Source: Pelobates cultripes
Taxonomy: Eukaryota; Chordata; Amphibia; Anura; Pelobatidae
Length of the DNA: 64,000 nucleotides
Reading direction: 5' to 3'
Assembly: GCA_933207985.1 (NCBI GenBank)
Contig: OW240921.1
Location: forward strand, 103,842,297-103,906,296
Positions 21,563-31,192 of this stretch are shown one piece after another; position 1 is the stretch's first letter; each line of letters begins with the position of its first letter. Under the pieces are notes generated by a model. It was not told the origin of the DNA. It was given only the letters and a program-made list of their open reading frames with translations, and did not search any database. The translations under genes were made by a program, and so were the position numbers.

Positions 21563-23940
21563 GTACCCCCCCCTGAGGACACGCCCCCCGGGCGGGTAGG
21601 ACCAGGCCTGGCAGGAAAACGAGAATGGAAAGAGCGCACAAGACGGGGAGCATGGACAGCATCAGCCGAAATCCAACTGTGCTCCTCAGGCCCATAACCC
21701 TTCCAATGTACCAAGTACTGAAGTCGACCCCTAAGGAAACGAGAGTCAAGAACAGCAGACACTTCAAACTCCTCATGACCCTCCACCGAGATAGGAGGGG
21801 GAGGAGGAGTATGCCGGGTATAGCGGTTGCGTACGAAAGGTTTCAACAATGAGGTGTGAAAAACATTAGGAATACGTAGATTCTTAGGCAGGCCTAAGGC
21901 ATAAGAAACAGGATTAACCTTATGTATAATACGATAAGGTCCAATGAAGCGGGGAGCCAATTTCATAGAAGGCACCCGGAGACGAATATTCCGCGTGGAA
22001 AGCAAAACCCTGTCCCCCACAACATAGGACGGAGCTGCTCTGCGATGCTTGTCAGCCTGAGCCTTCTGGCGAGTAGCAGAGTCCACCAAAGAACGCTGAA
22101 CCTGCTCCCAAGTATTACGCAAACCAGCCAAATGCTCATCCAGAACTGGCATGCCCTGTGAGGAGAATGCAGCCGGAAGAACAACGGGATGCTGGCCATA
22201 GACAACGTAAAAAGGGCTCTTGCCGGAAGAATCATGAGTGGCGTTATTCCGAGCAAATTCAGCCCAAGGAAGCAGGTCAGACCAATTGTCCTGATGGTGA
22301 GACACAAAACAACGGAGGTATTGCTCCAGAGACTGGTTGGCACGTTCAGCAGCCCCATTAGACTGGGGATGATAAGCGGAAGAAAATGAGAGAGAAATAC
22401 CCATTTCTGAACAAAAGGCCCTCCAGAACCTGGAAATAAATTGGCTACCCCTATCGGATACAATAGATACGGGAATCCCATGTAATCGAAATACTTCTCT
22501 AGCGAAGATATGAGCCAGTTCCTTGGATGTGGGCAACTTGCGAAGAGACACGAAGTGAGCCATTTTGGAGAACCGATCCACTATCATCAGGATTACTGTG
22601 TTACCATTTGAAGGGGGTAATTCAACAATAAAATCCATGGACAGGTTAGACCAAGGTCTCTCGGGAACGGGTAACGGATGCAACAGCCCACAAGGAACTC
22701 TACGGGAGGATTTCATACAGGCACAAGTAGTACAAGCACTTATATAGTCAGTGACATCCTTTCGTAAGGAATCCCACCAAAAATACCGAGAAACAGCTGA
22801 CACCGTTTTGGAAATACCAGGATGTCCAGCGGTCTTAGTATCATGATATAATGACATAATATCCCGTCTCTCAGGAACATCAACGAACAGTTTATCATTA
22901 GGCCTCTCGCTAGGTGCCATGCTTTGTTTCGCTTGTATGGCCTGCAAGAGGGACGAGGAAATAGACAAAATAGTAGTAGCTATTATCCTGTCTGGGGGAA
23001 TGACAGGAGTAACATCAATCTCCTGTTTGTCAGTAGTTTCGAACTGTCTGGACAGAGCGTCTGCTTTAGTGTTGCGATCACCTGGCCTATAGGTGATAAT
23101 AAAATTGAAACGGGACAAAAATAGTGACCACCTAGCCTGCCTGGAAGACAATCTTTTGGCTTCGCTAAGGTAGGATAGGTTCTTGTGATCCGTAAAAATG
23201 AGGATAGGATCCTTAGTTCCTTCTAACAAATGTCTCCACTCTTTAAGTGCTAAAATAATAGCAAGGAGTTCGCGATTACCCACATCATAATTTTTCTCTG
23301 CTTTGGACATTTGTTTAGAAAAGAAGCCGCATGGATGCAATGGCTTCTCAGGCGACTCTCTTTGGGATAAGACAGCACCTACCCCAATATCCGAAGCATC
23401 AACTTCAAGAATATAGGGCAGTGAGGGGACAGGATGCTGTAAAATAGGTGCAGAGGCGAACGTAGTTTTAAGAAATTCAAAAGCCTGAAGTGCCTCGGTA
23501 GACCAAACACGAGTATTGCCATCCTTTTTAGTCATACGGGTAATAGGTGCTACAATGGACGAGAAACCTTTGATAAAACGTCTATAATAATTGGAGAACC
23601 CAAGAAAACGCTGAATAGCTTTCAGACCTTGCGGTAGAGGCCATTCTATTACAGCAGCTAGCTTCTGGGGATCCATACGAAAACCTTTAGCGGAAATCAA
23701 ATACCCCAAGAACTGGACTTCGGTTTGGTCAAACAGACATTTCTCTAGCTTGCAATAAAGACCATTAGCAAGAAGGGTCTTCAAAACTGTCGTAACATGT
23801 CTGTGATGAGTGTGTATATCTGTAGAATATATTAAAATGTCGTCCAAGTATCCGATAACAAATGTGTGAATAAAATCTCTCAAGACATCATTAATAAATT
23901 CTTGGAATACTGCTGGGGCATTGCAAAGCCCAAATGGCAT
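21283..23940 (-). pseudogene. pol: Pol 3' part: RT (YLDD), RNase H, integrase, chromodomain
   Basis: An open frame of 885 codons that begins inside the RT palm, so its first ATG is not a natural start. RT catalytic YLDD is at residues 31-34. RNase H follows (DAS near residue 182, later FTDH). The integrase has its N-terminal H-H-C-C zinc region (HPGIS ... CTTC), then the DDE core (MDFIVELP, VSDRGSQF, and AAERANQ with the glutamate). A chromodomain is at about residues 725-778 (YLVHWKGYG), which in related elements steers integration to marked chromatin. The frame has no stop before the polypurine tract and continues about 90 codons into the LTR. The upstream RT segment with the first catalytic aspartate is missing. 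Confidence 0.92.
21563..21574 (-). promoter_or_regulatory. Polypurine tract next to the 3' LTR
   Basis: On the minus strand, a run of eight G preceded by A and followed by TAC abuts the LTR start TGTAGCG. This is the expected position and composition for the RNase H-resistant primer of plus-strand DNA synthesis. Confidence 0.85.
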
Positions 23941-24722
23941 AACAGTATATTCGTAATGACCGGATCTAGTGTTGAATGCATAAACCCTTTTTCTAGTGAT
24001 TCCTTGATGTACTCCTCCATGACACGGTTTTCTTGAACCGATAAGGGGTACACCCTGCCCTTTGGAGGTATAGTGCCAGGCAACAAGTCAATAGCGCAAT
24101 CATAGGGTCTGTGAGGCGGTAATTTCTCAGCCTCCCTTTTATCGAAAACAGTCTTTAGAGATAAGTACTGAGGGGGTATAACCGTAGACAAAGGAGGACT
24201 GGTAGGTACCTCAATAGAATTCAAAGGTGTGACTTCCAACGTACAAGACTCGTGGCAGGCCTCACTCCATGATTTTATTTGCCCTGTCTCCCAGTCAAAA
24301 ATGGGATTGTGAGCACGTAACCATGGATACCCTAATACTAACTGTGAAGAGGGAGAGGTGATGACCTGGAATCGAATGGTTTCATAGTGTAAAACCCCTG
24401 TGTACATGTGTAATGGTACAGTCTCATGAGTAACAACTGGAGAACTTAATGGTCTACCATCTATGGCCTCAGCGGCCAAGGGTATCTCCTTCTCTCTGAT
24501 GGGAATGTTGTTTCTCTTTATAAAGCCAGAGTCTATAAAATTTTCAGCTGCCCCAGAGTCAACCAGAGCATATATGTTGTCAACTATACAAATCTCTCCC
24601 ATATATAAAGAAACCGGGAGAAGCAAGCGGTTAGGAGGCAATTTAGGAGACTTAGATATCACACCCAAGGCCAGTCCCCTATAAGGTCTTAGGTGCGAGA
24701 GTTTTCCGGGAGTAAAGGACAT
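23880..24722 (-). pseudogene. pol: Pol 5' part: aspartic protease and start of RT, broken
   Basis: Frame of 280 codons overlapping the end of gag by 34 nt in the -1 frame. Residues 52-61 read ALVDSGAAEN, holding the D-S-G of a retropepsin active site. The RT begins near residue 192 (FDKREAEKLPPHRPYDCAIDL) and is in frame up to ESLEKGF. Then, around 23975-23982, the sequence jumps to the block that should lie just before YLDD, in a different frame; the last codons are out-of-frame translation. Compared with the normal spacing of these RT blocks in Ty3/gypsy, roughly 70 residues are missing, including the first catalytic aspartate. This copy cannot make active RT. Confidence 0.9.
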
Positions 24723-25600
24723 TCCTTTACCATATGGTCTCTCCTACCACAGTATAGGCAGAGTCCCTCCCTTCTCCTATGTAATTTCTCAGTATCAGAG
24801 AGTTTGGCAACCCCTAATTGCATAGGTTCCTCCTCAGACACTTTAACACTCTCTGGTATATTAACTCTGGGGTTAATGGGTGTAACAAAACGTCTATTCC
24901 TGTTCTTGGTATAGAGCCTGTCACGAATTCTATTATCAATATCAATGAGGTAATCGATAAGGTCCTCTAAGGCAATAGGAAGCTCCTTAGCTGCTACCTC
25001 ATCCAATATCGTATCTGACAAACCTTCCATAAAGGCAGTAGTTAACCCATTGTTGGTCCAATCTACCTGCGAAGCAAGAGTGCGAAACTGAATAGCATAA
25101 TCAGCCACAGATCTAGAACCCTGTTTAATTCTCATTAATGCTCTCGCGGCATTCTTTGACCTTTTCATTGTGTCAAAAGTTCTACGAAAAGCCGTAAGAA
25201 AACTGTTGAAATCATGTACCATAGGTCCATTAGCTTCCCAAATAGGATTTGCCCACTCAAGTGCCTTATCGGTAAGTTGGTGCATAAAGAACCCAACCTT
25301 AGACCTCTCTGTGGGAAATGAACGTGGATACATTTCGAAGTGAAATTCAATCTGATTAATAAACCCTCTGCAAGTCTTAGAGTCCCCTCCATACCTAGGA
25401 GGAGGTGTTAAATGGGCCGAAGTATTAGGCAAAGTAGATACTTCAGGGAGAAGGGGCGTAGGAGGGTTAGGTGTGGTTGCTGGAACGGTTCTAGCTAGGA
25501 GCGTCTGGAGAGCCTGAGCTATTTGATCCATACGGTGATCCTGCTCTACAAATCTTGCCTCATGGGACGCCATCTGTTGAGCTAAATCTGCGGGGTCCAT
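24689..25600 (-). CDS. gag: Gag polyprotein (capsid and nucleocapsid)
   Basis: 303 residues from the ATG at 25598-25600, the first ATG downstream of the predicted start site; none was found in the 340-nt leader. The open frame continues upstream through R-U5, but only with a GTG, so the ATG is preferred. Residues about 75-170 resemble the retrotransposon Gag capsid fold (RGFINQIEFHFEMYP ... ALEWANPIW ... FRRTFD). A single zinc knuckle CLYCGRRDHMVKEC (C-X2-C-X4-H-X4-C) lies near the C-terminus and would bind the element RNA. The product would form the particle in which reverse transcription occurs. The frame is intact, so this protein may still be made. Pol overlaps its end in the -1 frame. 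Confidence 0.93.
   Translation of the reverse strand: MDPADLAQQMASHEARFVEQDHRMDQIAQALQTLLARTVPATTPNPPTPLLPEVSTLPNTSAHLTPPPRYGGDSKTCRGFINQIEFHFEMYPRSFPTERSKVGFFMHQLTDKALEWANPIWEANGPMVHDFNSFLTAFRRTFDTMKRSKNAARALMRIKQGSRSVADYAIQFRTLASQVDWTNNGLTTAFMEGLSDTILDEVAAKELPIALEDLIDYLIDIDNRIRDRLYTKNRNRRFVTPINPRVNIPESVKVSEEEPMQLGVAKLSDTEKLHRRREGLCLYCGRRDHMVKECPLLPENSRT
24701..24707 (-). promoter_or_regulatory. Slippery-like heptamer G-GAA-AAC at the gag-pol overlap
   Basis: In the gag frame, the sequence reads G GAA AAC, followed by only three codons and the gag stop. Slipping back one base gives GGA AAA, the pol frame. It resembles the GGGAAAC site of the sushi-derived gene PEG10 but with one base changed, so full re-pairing in the P site is not perfect. 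It is the best candidate in the overlap for the -1 shift needed to express pol. Confidence 0.5.
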
Positions 25601-25603
25601 GGC

Positions 25604-25614
25604 CCCTATCGTAA
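25604..25614 (-). promoter_or_regulatory. Primer-binding site of self-priming type
   Basis: The 11 bases next to the 5' LTR read TTACGATAGGG on the minus strand. They lack the TGG start typical of tRNA-primed elements. They pair over 11 nt (nine Watson-Crick, two G-U) with CCCTATCGTGG at 25930-25940, the predicted RNA 5' end. Gag starts only three bases further on. Confidence 0.75.
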
Positions 25615-26285
25615 TGTAACGAGAATATACCCCTACACGCAGGATCCAGCTAAACAGAGGCAAATACAGAGGAGAGATACGTCTACCGGACCTTAGAATG
25701 GCCGGACTCGACGTATATGAGAGGAGACAGAGCCAGGAACAAACCGAGGTCAAGGGCACAGAGAGACAGCGTAAACTAGGACAAGCCGGGGTCTGGTACA
25801 CGGAAAACAGCAAGCCGGCAAACAGTACAGATAAGGATAAAGCGAAAACGAAGTCAGAATACGAAGCCAAAGTCAATACGAGAAAACACAACTGAACACC
25901 ACAAGCGCTAAAGGGAACTGAAACAGAAACCACGATAGGGCAACGAGCTAAGGGAAAAAGGTAAGTTTAAATAGCTTTAAAACGAAAGTGATTGGCTCCT
26001 GTCACTTCCACACCCCCTATAGGTAATTGTACAGGGAGTGTGGTATGACAGGAGCCAATGGGAGCCTTTTGGCAATTAGGCTCCCACTGTCTCTTTAAGA
26101 GCGCGCCCGAGACTCGCGGCGCGCTCTTAGTTTCAGGCGGGACACGTGACCGCCTCACGCGGTCACTGCCCGCCTTCCATCCAAAGCAGTTGGATGAGCC
26201 GCGCGCGGCTCGTGCAGCCGCAGGACCGCGCGCGGCTTGAAGAGAGGACCGCGACCGGCCCCCGGTTAAGGTAAGTAACGCTACA
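25615..26285 (-). repeat. 5' LTR of the Ty3/gypsy element (promoter LTR)
   Basis: 671 bp, TG...CA. It keeps the 39 bp that the other LTR lost. U3 would be 25941-26285 and R-U5 25615-25940 if transcription starts at 25940. U3 is CpG-rich at its outer end (about 26100-26260) and carries the same palindrome with paired CCAAT boxes (around 25990-26060). No AATAAA was seen downstream of the start site. Confidence 0.96.
25930..25973 (-). promoter_or_regulatory. LTR promoter: TATA box and predicted RNA start
   Basis: On the minus strand, TATTTAAA (25966-25973) lies 26-33 bases upstream of 25940. Starting there gives an RNA beginning CCCTATCGTGG, exactly the 11 nt complementary to the primer site. 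TATA spacing and priming complementarity thus point to the same base independently. Confidence 0.7.
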
Positions 26286-26290
26286 ATGTG

Positions 26291-27654
26291 ATGGAACGTT
26301 TCCGTCATGATTGCCTTTTATTTCTGAAGCTGTGTTCTTAAGGGAATACTATAGCTGCACAAAGGGAATGCATTTAAAAATGACAAACTACATATTTCAT
26401 CCAATAATGAAGATGCAGTATAATGTGAAGGGCCACTTACAGAGTTAGATAGGCATGCTTTGTTAAGGAACTATTTCAAAATAATTTGTCTTATTTGTCA
26501 CAAATTATTATAATATATTTTGTGATGAACCCTCATAATGAAGGTAGTAATGGTGGGTTTTTAGTCAGATTAGTTGACCTTCTACAAAGGAATCATGATA
26601 AAAAGGGGATAATGAATGTCAGGGTTTCATAGAAGATATGAACAATAAGAATGAGACTTGGAGGATGAAATATGTCTCCTTCAACATTTAGCTAGAATTT
26701 AGCTATGAACAATGCTCATACAGGATCTTACAGACCTAACTAAATCAACTGTAGATACATGGCAGCTACTACCATAGAGAATTGCATCTTTACTATATGG
26801 TTAGACAGTGGACATATGTCCACTCAAATCAATATATTAAATCCTGCCCTGCTCAGTGTATTTAAGTGTACTACATAACCTTGAATGCCTGTAATTCAAC
26901 ATGACGAATGCATATATCCATTTAATTTACTATATTCCATATGTGTGAATTGGTTGAGATGTATAAAAATAAAATACATACAAAAGAAGATCAAACATGT
27001 AAAGCTGCACCTACTACTTTTTCATATCCTTTCCATTCTGTAACAAGCTGAACTAGTCCACAAGTAATATTGTAAGGTAAAGGAGCTTCAGAATGAATTC
27101 AGCTGACGTTAAGATCATTTTGAGTTTTGTTTTTTTACTGTGATGAAATGCTACTCCAGTGCAAACAAATACGCAATTAAAAGAATTCTTGAAGAAGACT
27201 GAATGTAGAATTCTCACAATGTAACAGAAAAAAACTCACAGGTCATTGTAAACAACAAGTTAGATCAGGAACAAAAATGGTAACGTTGTAAATATTGTTT
27301 CATTGATGTAGAATTTCTCTTAGATTTGATGGCCATGCCTGCCGTTTGTAATATTTTTGTAAACTCTTTTGTAGAGAGTTATTTTGATTGGGTCTCTCTT
27401 AAACTACAGATTTGGTGACATATTCTTCTTTGGCTGTATTTATATATTTCTTTAGTATAAAATCCAGCCTAATAAAAGTTAGTGAGGCGAACTGCTAAAG
27501 GCAACATAAAATTGCACTGCTAAAGGCAATATAACATTGCATTATTCAGAAAAGGTGAAGAATTCAAGAAACCACTGTGGTACTCCGCAGATGTGGCCAA
27601 AATAGTAAAAACACTAAAAGTTAGCATTTAGTAATTATAAAAAAAAAAAAAACA
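26291..27654. other. Gene-free AT-rich stretch
   Basis: About 1.4 kb with no gene or repeat family recognised. A short internal repeat (GCTAAAGGCAA...) occurs twice near 27495-27530. It ends at an A-run that borders the CR1 insertion. Confidence 0.45.
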
Positions 27655-29561
27655 GAGGGAGGAAGATATACAGATCTATAAGATTGAGCAGAAAGAGGCT
27701 AAGCAAGAGCTTCCAAATCACACACAGAAGAGAAAATAGCATAGTCAGTAAAAAAAGGAGGTCAAAACATATTTTTAGGTACATAAATGAGAAAGGGAAA
27801 GAAAAAAAAGGATTAGTTAGATCAAAAACAAAAGAAAGAAGGTATGTAGAAGAGGATAAAGGTCTAGCTGACTGCCTCAATAAATATTTTTGTGCAGTAT
27901 TAACAGATGAAAATGGAAAGGGGCCTTCATTAGGAAAAAGGACAAATGAGTAATTTGTTACATGTGAGTTTACAGAGGAAGAGGTTCTATTTTAACCGTC
28001 AAAAGTAAAGACACATAAGTCAATGGGAATTGATGGAATACACCCAAAGTTATTAAAAGAGCTTAGTGGTGTACTAGCAAAACCATTAACAGATTTATTT
28101 AACTAATCATTGTTAACAGGAGTAGTCCCAAAAGATTGGGAGTCAGCGAATGTTGTGTCTTTTCACAAAAAAGGTAGTAGGGAGGAGTCGGGCAACTATA
28201 GGCCAGTAAGCCTTATTTCAGTAGTGGGGAAAGCAATGGAAACCATGTTAAAGGATAGGATTGTTGAACATCTAAAATCACATGGATTTCAAGATCAGAG
28301 ACAACATGGGTTTACTTCAGGGAGATCATGCCAAACTAATCTTATTGATTTTTTTGGGTGAGTAACTAAACTAATAGATCATGGTGGTGCAGAAAACATT
28401 GCTTAGCTAGATTTCAGTAAGGCTTTTGACACTGTTGCTCATAGAAGGCTTATCAATAAACTGCAATCTTTAGGTTTGGATTCCAATATTGTTGAATGGG
28501 TAAGGCAGTGGCTGAATGACAGGCAACAGAGGGTTGTAGTCAATGGAGTATAATCGAAGAACGGTCTTGTCAAAAATGGGGTACCTCAGTGATCTGTACT
28601 TGGACCCATTCTCTTTAATATTTTTATTAGTGATATTGCAGGAGGTCTTGATGGTAAGGTATGTCTTTTTGCTGATGATATTAAGATATGTAACAGAGTT
28701 GATGTTCCAGGAGGGATAAGCCAAATTGCAAATGATTTAGGTAAACTAGAAAAATGGTCAGAGTTGTGGCAGCTGAATTTTAATGTGGATAAGTGAAAGA
28801 TAATGCATCTTGGATGTAAAAACCCAAGAACAGAGTACAGAAAATCTGATAGAGTCCTAACTTCAACATCTGAGGAAAGAGATTTAGGGGTAATTATTTC
28901 AGATGACTTATTAAAGGTAGGCAGACAATGTAATAGAGCAGCAGGAAATACTAACAGAATGCTTGGTTGTACAGGGAGAGGTATTAGCAGTAGAAAGAGG
29001 GAAGTGCTCATGCCATTGTTCAGAACACTGGTGAGACCTCACTTGGAGTATTGTATGCAGTACTGGAGACCATATCTCCAATAGGATATTGATACTTTGG
29101 AGAAGGTTCAGCGAAGGGCTACTAAACTGGTTTATGGATTGCAGGATAAAACTTACAAGAAAAGGTTAAAGGATCTTAACATGTATAGCTTGGAGGAAAG
29201 ACAAGACAGGGATAGAAACATTTAAATACATAAAGGAAATCAACACAGTAAAGGAGGAGACAATATTTAAAAGAAGAAAAACTACCACAACAAGAGGACA
29301 TAGTCTTAAATTACAGGACCACAGGTTTAAAAATAATATCAGGAAGTATTACTTTACTGAGACGGTAGTGGATGCATAGAATAGCCTTCCAGCTGAAGTG
29401 GTAAAGGTTAGCACCATGAAGGGATTTAAGCATGCGTGGGATAGGCATAAGACTATCCTAGATATAAGATAAGGCCAGGGACTAATGAAAGTATTTAGAA
29501 AATCGGGCAGACTAGATGGGCCGAATGGTTCTTATCTGCCGTCACATTCTATGTTTCTATG
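27655..29561 (+). mobile_element. CR1 LINE, 5'-truncated, with degenerate RT
   Basis: Coding remnants are followed by a 3' UTR ending in TTCTATGTTTCTATG at 29561, the CR1-type terminal repeat. The copy begins just upstream of the RT domain after an A-rich stretch and lacks endonuclease and ORF1. The minus-strand copy at 50408-51955 and the small 3' piece at 3248-3926 belong to the same family. Numerous stops make it inactive. Confidence 0.92.
27684..29180 (+). pseudogene. CR1 reverse transcriptase remnant
   Basis: The RT can be followed in three main pieces. The first (27684-27953) is the region before the RT with 'LADCLNKYFCAVLTDE'. The second (28110-28361) holds fingers motifs VPKDWESANVV, YRPVSLISVVGKAME and the GFTSGRSCQTNLIDFF block. 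The third (28803-29084) is the C-terminal thumb/connection part with MHLGCKNPR, ERDLGVIISDDL and RPHLEYCMQYW. Between them, the catalytic FADD block can be seen in broken frame near 28668-28680 (FLLMI/FADD-equivalent). A stop or frameshift separates each piece. In an active CR1 this enzyme would copy the LINE RNA at a nicked target. Confidence 0.88.
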
Positions 29562-30515
29562 TCCCTGGGATCTCTAGTACATTGATAAATGCAGAGTTGC
29601 CACAGTAAGCTATTTAGTGTGATCAAGTTATTAGGGGAGCCTGGCGAATCTGGCATTTCTAGTTCAAAGGCAATCTATGAAAATGACATGCAGACTCATT
29701 TCTAGGTTACAACCAGTGGTTAGGACACACCGCCTGCATGCCTAACACATAGAAGGGAACTGTCGAATGGGCTATAGAAAATTCCTTTGCAGAACAACCA
29801 CAGTGTCGAAAATCTTTACTAACATAAATTATTTTAATACAGTAACTTGTCTTTATATGTTGCAGGTACTGGGTTAAAATGTATATCTTATTATACAACA
29901 TTTTCAAGAATAAGTAAAAATAAGACCTACTTTATTATCAAAACTGTAGTTTATGTTATGCTCAATCTGACAGCTCTCTATTGACAGTTTAAGATAAAAG
30001 CAACCTACTGACTAAACTGACACATTACGTATGCTGAGAAAGTGTTAGAACTCTGCAGTATGGAATTCTAACATTAAAATAACTATAAACCCCCAATCTA
30101 CTTAGCAATATAAAACTTCTCTTTACATTAAACTAAAGTATGCAGGATCAATGCCTAGAACAAAGAGAACACTTTTAACCGTAAGTTTTGAGTAGTATAT
30201 GAAATAAATAAAAACTCTGCAAAGTGCTAAAATATATTTATTTTAATGTGATAGATCAGGGCAGAGCAAATTGGATCGTACATCGTTTGCAATGACTCTC
30301 AGGCAGCAATCCAACTCTGGCTAAGGATAATGAATGCAGTAAAGTGGCAATTGGATTAAATACTGTTGTTTAACCTTTTTTTTTTTTACACTTGTCCTTA
30401 ATCCAAATTTCTTTGATTCTGTATGTATAAATATTTTCATATACACATCTAATTCTGTATATCTTGTTTCATGACCCAAATGTAGAATTTGTACACCAGC
30501 TTTTTGTATGGTACG
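29562..30515. other. Gene-free stretch
   Basis: No gene, RNA or known repeat was recognised in about 950 bp of AT-rich sequence. Confidence 0.45.
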
Positions 30516-30672
30516 CACCAAAACACCTTTAGCTTAATGAACCAGTTTTGGTGTATTGATCATATTCCTGCAGTCTCACTGCAAACTATCTGCTATTTAG
30601 AATTTAATTTACCTTGTGCAGTCCTAGCCTCATGTCCCTTGACTCTGACTTGCACAGCCAACATAACTAAAA
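30516..30672 (+). mobile_element. Fragment of an anuran MITE
   Basis: It contains a palindrome (CACCAAAAC...GTTTTGGTG around the stretch 'tttagcttaatgaacc') and then a 'cctgcagtctcactgcaaac' block ending near 'cttgcacagcc'. The subterminal hairpin with TTAATGAA in the loop is the same architecture as in the TTAA MITEs at 3278 and 46115. The outer TIR is missing on both sides. Confidence 0.5.
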
Positions 30673-30867
30673 TAGATAATTTTTACAGCACAGTGTGTTT
30701 ACTTTAGAAGCTATTGGCTTCTGTTTTGTTAATTGATCTTATTTCACATAGAAGAGGCTGTTGCAGACTTTAATAGGCAATTAACAGAGCAAAAGATATT
30801 AACTTTTCATTTATCACACTGTGCAAGAAAGGTAAGCAAAAATAGCTCTGTTTAGGAATCGTATAGG

Positions 30868-31190
30868 GAGACTGAGCACATATACACGAATACAGATAAG
30901 CAGACACACAGATACACACACTAACAAACATGTGGATACACAGACTAACATATGTACAGATACACATATACACACTGACACACACACACACAGATACATA
31001 CTCTGACATGCATACAGATACAAACACTGACAGAGATACAGATAGACAGACACAGATACAAACACTGACATACATGCAGATACACTGATACACAAGCTGA
31101 CACATATAAAGATTCACAATCTGACACACATACAGACACACACACATACACTGACAGACATACAGATAAACAGACACACACTCTGACACA
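30868..31190. repeat. CA/GATA-rich simple repeat array
   Basis: Irregular ACAGATACAC, ACTGACA and ACACAC units over about 320 bp. Long antisense Cys/Val/Ser frames here are simple-repeat translations. Confidence 0.9.
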
Positions 31191-31192
31191 TT

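Larger units (their letters stand above)
20926..26290 (-). mobile_element. Ty3/gypsy chromovirus (Tf1/sushi type), nearly full length
   Basis: A complete element of 5355 bp (20931-26285) lies between two LTRs and is flanked by perfect 5-bp duplications ATGTG (20926-20930 and 26286-26290). Read on the minus strand, the order is LTR, primer site, gag, protease, RT, RNase H, integrase, chromodomain, polypurine tract, LTR. The chromodomain and gene order identify a chromovirus, and the primer layout points to the Tf1/sushi group known from fish and amphibians. LTRs differ by two substitutions plus one 39-bp deletion, so the insertion is recent. An RT deletion with a frame change makes this copy non-autonomous. 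Confidence 0.96.

Noticed and set aside
21963..22481. Minus-strand 172-codon frame within pol
   Set aside because: Alternative frame of the integrase region; the main 885-codon frame carries all the catalytic motifs.
21014..23124. Plus-strand frames of 60-79 codons inside the Ty3/gypsy element
   Set aside because: Shadows of gag-pol or LTR sequence read on the wrong strand; the same frame recurs in both LTRs.
25601..25933. N-terminal extension of gag through the LTR (414 codons)
   Set aside because: Its only start would be GTG at the predicted RNA start. The first ATG downstream is at 25600, directly before a typical Gag start, so the extension is treated as stop-free leader.
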